In this document: in pieces, positions 60,956 to 64,000 of the stretch
Layout: each line of letters opens with the position of its first letter
How positions within the stretch are numbered: the first letter of the stretch is position 1
NCBI RefSeq assembly: GCF_002139915.1
Contig: NZ_CP018788.1
Span: 1-64,000 of the forward strand
Reading direction: 5' to 3'
Length of the DNA stretch: 64,000 bases
DNA from: Campylobacter devanensis
GTDB lineage: Bacteria; Campylobacterota; Campylobacteria; Campylobacterales; Campylobacteraceae
Position numbers and translations under genes: made by a program
The notes under the pieces: model-generated
What the model was told of the DNA's origin: nothing
Database searches by the model: none
What the model saw: only the letters and a program-made list of their open reading frames with translations

Positions 60956-62364
60956 AAAGACTTTATACTAATACGGCTAAATTTGATAAAAATGCTGTTG
61001 ATGCATTAGGATTTAGCGAGTTAGTTTTGCAAGAAAATGCTGCTCGTGCGGTAGCAGATTTGGTTCGTAAAGAGTTGAAAATTGGTACTAAAATCTTAGC
61101 ACTTTGTGGTAAAGGAAATAACGCAAGCGATGCAATTGCCGCACTTAGAATGCTTAGTGGTGAATATGAATGCGAATTGATTTTACTTCAAAAAGAACTT
61201 AATCACAATGCTCAAATTCAGCTAAATATCGCTAAAAATGTCGGTGTAAATGTTTTAGATTTAGATAGTTTAAGTAATTTTAGTGAGTTTGATTGTATCA
61301 TAGATGGGATTTTTGGTAGTGGGTTTTGCGGAGAGATTGGTGAAAAAATTGCTAAAATTATAAAAATAGCAAATGACTGTAGCGCTCTTAAAATTGCTGT
61401 AGATATACCAAGCGGAATAAGTGAAAATGGAGCCGTAGCAATAAATGGAGCGTTTAGGGCAGATTTTACCGTTTGTATGGGGGCGTTAAAGCTTGGGTTA
61501 TATGCAGATGCTGCTAAAGATTTAGTAGGGCAGATCGTGCAGGCAAATTTAGGTTTAAATGAGAGCAAATTTAGTTTTGATGATAGTGATTTTTTAGTAC
61601 TTTTAGATGATTTAATTTTGCCTAGTAGAGATATAGAAAATGTAAATAAAGGCGACTTTGGTCATGCATTTATTGCTTGTGGACAGATGAGCGGAGCAGC
61701 GCAGATTGCGGCAAATTCGGCACTTAGAATGGGGGCTGGTAGAGTAAGTATAGTAAATTTGACTAAAAGTGTTCAAGGGCTTAGTAGTTTAAATTTAGAT
61801 CCACAGATTATGCTTAAAAGCAGTTTTGATGGTGCAGATGCTGTGGCTTTTGGAATGGGGCTTGGTGAAGTTGAGTTTGATTTTATGAATTTACTCAAAA
61901 AGCCGTGTGTAGTGGATGCGGATGCATTTTATAAGCCTTGGATTTGTGAATTTGCTAGAAGTAATAAAGCTATTTTAACTCCGCACCCAAAGGAGTTTAG
62001 CTCATTGCTTAAGATTTGTGAAATAGGCGAATTTGATGTAGAGCAGATCCAAAATAACCGTTTTGAGCTAGCTCGCAAATTTAGCTCTAAATTTCTTGCT
62101 ACACTTATACTAAAAGGGGCAAATCCAATAATTGCTCAAAATGGCGTGCTCTATATAGCGCCACAGGGCAATGCAAAGTTAGCAGTTGGCGGTAGTGGCG
62201 ATGCATTGGCCGGAATAATTTTAGCCTATTTAGCAGGTGGATTTAGCCCATTAAATTCGGCTATAAATGGCGTCCTAGCTCATCAAAAATCAGCTCAAAT
62301 TTATAAGGGTAATAGCTATAGCTTTACCCCAAATGATATTATAGAAGGATTAAAATGGTTGTAA
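60952..62364 (+). CDS. nnr: Bifunctional NAD(P)H-hydrate repair enzyme
   Basis: Nnr repairs hydrated NAD(P)H: the N-terminal YjeF domain (about 1-210, with GFSELVLQENAAR and LCGKGNNASDA) is an epimerase, and the C-terminal domain (about 220-470, with TPHPKEFSSLL and AVGGSGDALAGI) is the ADP/ATP-dependent dehydratase. At 470 residues it is slightly shorter than E. coli YjeF. The Gly-Asn metal motif of the epimerase reads KGNNASDA. It overlaps purN by 10 bases. Confidence 0.9.
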   Translation: MKRLYTNTAKFDKNAVDALGFSELVLQENAARAVADLVRKELKIGTKILALCGKGNNASDAIAALRMLSGEYECELILLQKELNHNAQIQLNIAKNVGVNVLDLDSLSNFSEFDCIIDGIFGSGFCGEIGEKIAKIIKIANDCSALKIAVDIPSGISENGAVAINGAFRADFTVCMGALKLGLYADAAKDLVGQIVQANLGLNESKFSFDDSDFLVLLDDLILPSRDIENVNKGDFGHAFIACGQMSGAAQIAANSALRMGAGRVSIVNLTKSVQGLSSLNLDPQIMLKSSFDGADAVAFGMGLGEVEFDFMNLLKKPCVVDADAFYKPWICEFARSNKAILTPHPKEFSSLLKICEIGEFDVEQIQNNRFELARKFSSKFLATLILKGANPIIAQNGVLYIAPQGNAKLAVGGSGDALAGIILAYLAGGFSPLNSAINGVLAHQKSAQIYKGNSYSFTPNDIIEGLKWL

Positions 62365-62939
62365 AAAATATTGCGGTTTTATTCAGTGGAAGTGGCTCGA
62401 ATTTGCAAGCCATATTAGAAAAAGTTCATGGTAAGATTTTTAAAGGCATTAAGATTAATGTTGCTTTACTAATTTGTAATAATCCTGATGCTAAAGGGAT
62501 TGAGCGTGCTAAGAAATTTGGTCTTGATACTGTGGTTATTAATCATAAAGATTATGCCAGTAGAGAGGAGTTTGATAAAGCAGTAGTTGATGAGATTAAT
62601 AAATATAGTATTGATTTGACTATTTTAGCTGGATTTATGAGAATTCTTACGCCTATATTTACTGATAATATTAAAGCTATTAATTTACATCCAAGCATAT
62701 TGCCACTATTTAAAGGAGCGCATGCTATAACAGATAGTTATCATAGCGATATGCAAATAGGTGGAGTAAGTGTACATTGGGTAAGTTCTGAGCTAGATGC
62801 TGGAGAGATAATAGCACAAAAGACATTTGCTCGCAAAACAAAAACCCTGCAAGAGTGGGAGAAAAAAATTCATAAAATTGAGCATAAACTACTACCAAAA
62901 ACAATTATAAAAATTCTAACAAAGGATAAAAATGCTTGA
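62355..62939 (+). CDS. purN: Phosphoribosylglycinamide formyltransferase
   Basis: PurN adds the formyl group to GAR in purine synthesis. The 194 residues begin IAVLFSGSGSNLQAIL and have the catalytic Asn-His-Asp set in INLHPSILPLFKGAHA and VSSELDAGEIIAQ. The ATG overlaps the end of the upstream repair enzyme by 10 bases and its end overlaps the terC-like gene by 8. Confidence 0.95.
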   Translation: MVVKNIAVLFSGSGSNLQAILEKVHGKIFKGIKINVALLICNNPDAKGIERAKKFGLDTVVINHKDYASREEFDKAVVDEINKYSIDLTILAGFMRILTPIFTDNIKAINLHPSILPLFKGAHAITDSYHSDMQIGGVSVHWVSSELDAGEIIAQKTFARKTKTLQEWEKKIHKIEHKLLPKTIIKILTKDKNA

Positions 62940-63651
62940 GTGGATCTATATGCCCGAGGCGTGGATTAGCTTAATGACGCTAACTGCACTTGAGATAGTT
63001 TTGGGTATTGATAATATCATATTTATAGCAATTTTATGTGGCAAATTGCCAAATGAACAAAGAGATCGTGCCAGGGTAGTTGGTCTTGGGCTTGCAATGA
63101 TAACTAGAATATTATTATTACTTAGCCTATTTTGGATTATGAAGCTTACTACGCCGCTATTTAGCGTGATAGGGCAAGAAATTTCAGGGCGTGATATCGT
63201 ATTGATTGCTGGTGGGTTGTTTTTGATAGCTAAATCCACTCTTGAATTACATTCACACGCAGTAGGTGAAAATGAAGAACAAAGTATGGCTAGCAAGGCT
63301 GGAGCTGGCTTTATGATGATTATTATTCAGATTGCTGTACTTGATATTGTCTTTTCGCTTGATAGCGTGATTACAGCCGTAGGTATGGCCGATCATATAG
63401 AGATTATGATATTAGCCGTTATATTAGCAGTTGGTGTGATGTTGCTTGCTAGTGGCGCTATTAGTAGATTTGTGGAGTCCAATCCGACTATTAAAGTTTT
63501 AGCTCTTGCGTTTTTGATTTTAATAGGCGTGGCGCTAGTGGGCGAAGGGTTGGAGTTTCATATACCAAAAGGTTATATATATTTTGCTATGGCATTCTCT
63601 TTGGTAGTAGAGATGATAAATCTTTATTCAAGAAAAAAGAGAGTAAATTAA
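62932..63651 (+). CDS. TerC-family integral membrane protein
   Basis: This 239-residue, seven-helix-type membrane protein shows LEIVLGIDNIIFIAILCGKLP near the N terminus and LDIVFSLDSVITAVGM in the second half, the two TerC signatures with in-membrane acidic residues. TerC proteins have been linked to Mn2+ export and to metallation of secreted proteins. It is translationally linked to purN, and a second family member lies at 8862-9833. Confidence 0.88.
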   Translation: MLEWIYMPEAWISLMTLTALEIVLGIDNIIFIAILCGKLPNEQRDRARVVGLGLAMITRILLLLSLFWIMKLTTPLFSVIGQEISGRDIVLIAGGLFLIAKSTLELHSHAVGENEEQSMASKAGAGFMMIIIQIAVLDIVFSLDSVITAVGMADHIEIMILAVILAVGVMLLASGAISRFVESNPTIKVLALAFLILIGVALVGEGLEFHIPKGYIYFAMAFSLVVEMINLYSRKKRVN

Positions 63652-63700
63652 TAATACTGCTTAAATTTGGAATAATTTTTCAAATTTAAGCTAAATTTAA

Positions 63701-63729
63701 TTGACAAATGATTTTTTTTTGTATATAAT
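63701..63729 (+). promoter_or_regulatory. Strong sigma-70 promoter of the tRNA array
   Basis: TTGACA (63701-63706), a 17-base spacer with a T9 run, and TATAAT (63724-63729) form a complete consensus promoter 35 bases before tRNA-Pro. A consensus -35 is unusual in Campylobacter and suits a stable RNA operon. Confidence 0.8.
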
Positions 63730-63764
63730 TTCAGCTCTTTATTTGAAATAGCGAGACTATACTT

Positions 63765-63842
63765 CGGGGTGTAGCGCAGTCTGGTTAGCGCACTTGGTTT
63801 GGGACCAAGGGGCCGAAGGTTCGAATCCTTTCACCCCGACCA
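63765..63842 (+). tRNA. tRNA-Pro (TGG)
   Basis: The 78-base cloverleaf has acceptor CGGGGTG/CACCCCG, anticodon stem CTTGG/CCAAG with loop TTTGGGA giving TGG, the T arm GAAGGTTCGAATCCTTT, and encoded CCA. It is the first gene of the array. Confidence 0.96.
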
Positions 63843-63845
63843 TGT

Positions 63846-63923
63846 GGTGAGTGTAGCTCAGTCGGTTAGAGCATCAGATTGTGGTCCTGAGGGTCGTGGG
63901 TTCGATTCCCATCACTCACCCCA
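63846..63923 (+). tRNA. tRNA-His (GTG)
   Basis: Acceptor GTGAGTG/CACTCAC with the extra G at -1 opposite discriminator C, typical of tRNA-His; anticodon loop TTGTGGT giving GTG; T arm GTGGGTTCGATTCCCAT; CCA encoded. The anticodon stem TCAGA/CCTGA has an A-C mismatch next to the loop. Confidence 0.95.
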
Positions 63924-63939
63924 TTTATATGAGGAGACT

Positions 63940-64000
63940 GCGCTTGTAGCTCAATTGGATAGAGCGACAGACTTCGGATCTGTAGGTTGTGGGTTCGAGT
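63940..64000 (+). tRNA. tRNA-Arg (TCG), truncated by the window end
   Basis: The 61 visible bases give acceptor GCGCTTG, D arm GCTCAATTGGATAGAGC, anticodon stem ACAGA/TCTGT with loop CTTCGGA (anticodon TCG) and the first half of the T arm (GTGGGTTCGAGT). The rest lies beyond position 64000. Confidence 0.95.

Overview
The window is the start of an epsilonproteobacterial chromosome, almost certainly Campylobacter. It opens at the TTG start of dnaA and continues dnaN-gyrB. It is AT-rich, uses AAGGAG ribosome binding sites and TATAAT -10 boxes, and carries several gene neighbourhoods I recognise from Campylobacter: recA-eno-FtsB-like-CgpA-like; hemN-DUF2603-argF-hemB/ribA-rsmG; folE-fliI/tig-clpP-def; NFACT/mobA; aspA-dcuA. 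The queF plus HD-protein pair after gyrB and the CbiKLMQO-type nickel/cobalt transporter point away from C. jejuni towards the C. fetus / C. hyointestinalis / C. lanienae side of the genus; that placement is an inference.

Layout. 1-7.1 kb: replication genes with a probable oriC between dnaA and dnaN, then queF, a YfbR-like HD phosphohydrolase, a structured intergenic element and a small unknown gene. 7.2-17.4 kb (minus strand): AAA-type ATPase, rnhB, a TerC-superfamily membrane protein, a shortened NERD protein, a CgpA-like periplasmic protein, eno, recA, two surface-sugar glycosyltransferases, coaE and ridA. 17.5-21.3 kb (plus): a D-lactate dehydrogenase-like flavoprotein and purM. 21.3-27.3 kb: a decayed formyltransferase with a G8 tract, nfo, a lipoprotein, tRNA-Glu, then a Maf-type flagellin glycosylation protein and a methyltransferase. 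27.3-33.9 kb (minus): Fe-S protein, proC, a FAH-like protein, hemN, DUF2603, argF, hemB. 34-37 kb (plus): ribA, rsmG, three small genes, htpX. 37-45 kb: two C4-dicarboxylate antiporters, aspA, a BacA/SbmA-like transporter, rpmI-rplT, ung and a pyruvyltransferase-like gene with a C9 tract. 45-48.4 kb (minus): AI-2E-type permease, moaE-moaD, NFACT protein. 48.5-50.3 kb: leuC and a frameshifted mobA, then a murB remnant. 50.7-55.9 kb: nickel/cobalt ECF operon behind folE-fliI. 56-63.7 kb (plus): tig-clpP-GGDEF-def-yifB-nnr-purN-terC, then a tRNA array Pro-His-Arg that runs off the window.

Most of the window is housekeeping sequence in tight operons whose genes overlap by 1-10 bases. The accessory layer is modest. 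It consists of surface or flagellar glycan genes with homopolymer tracts typical of Campylobacter phase variation (C9 at 41946-41954, G8 at 22004-22011), several decayed genes (formyltransferase, murB fragment, NERD protein lacking a helicase, mobA with an extra A), and one unexplained structured element at 6552-6640. I saw no CRISPR array, rRNA operon, insertion sequence or prophage.
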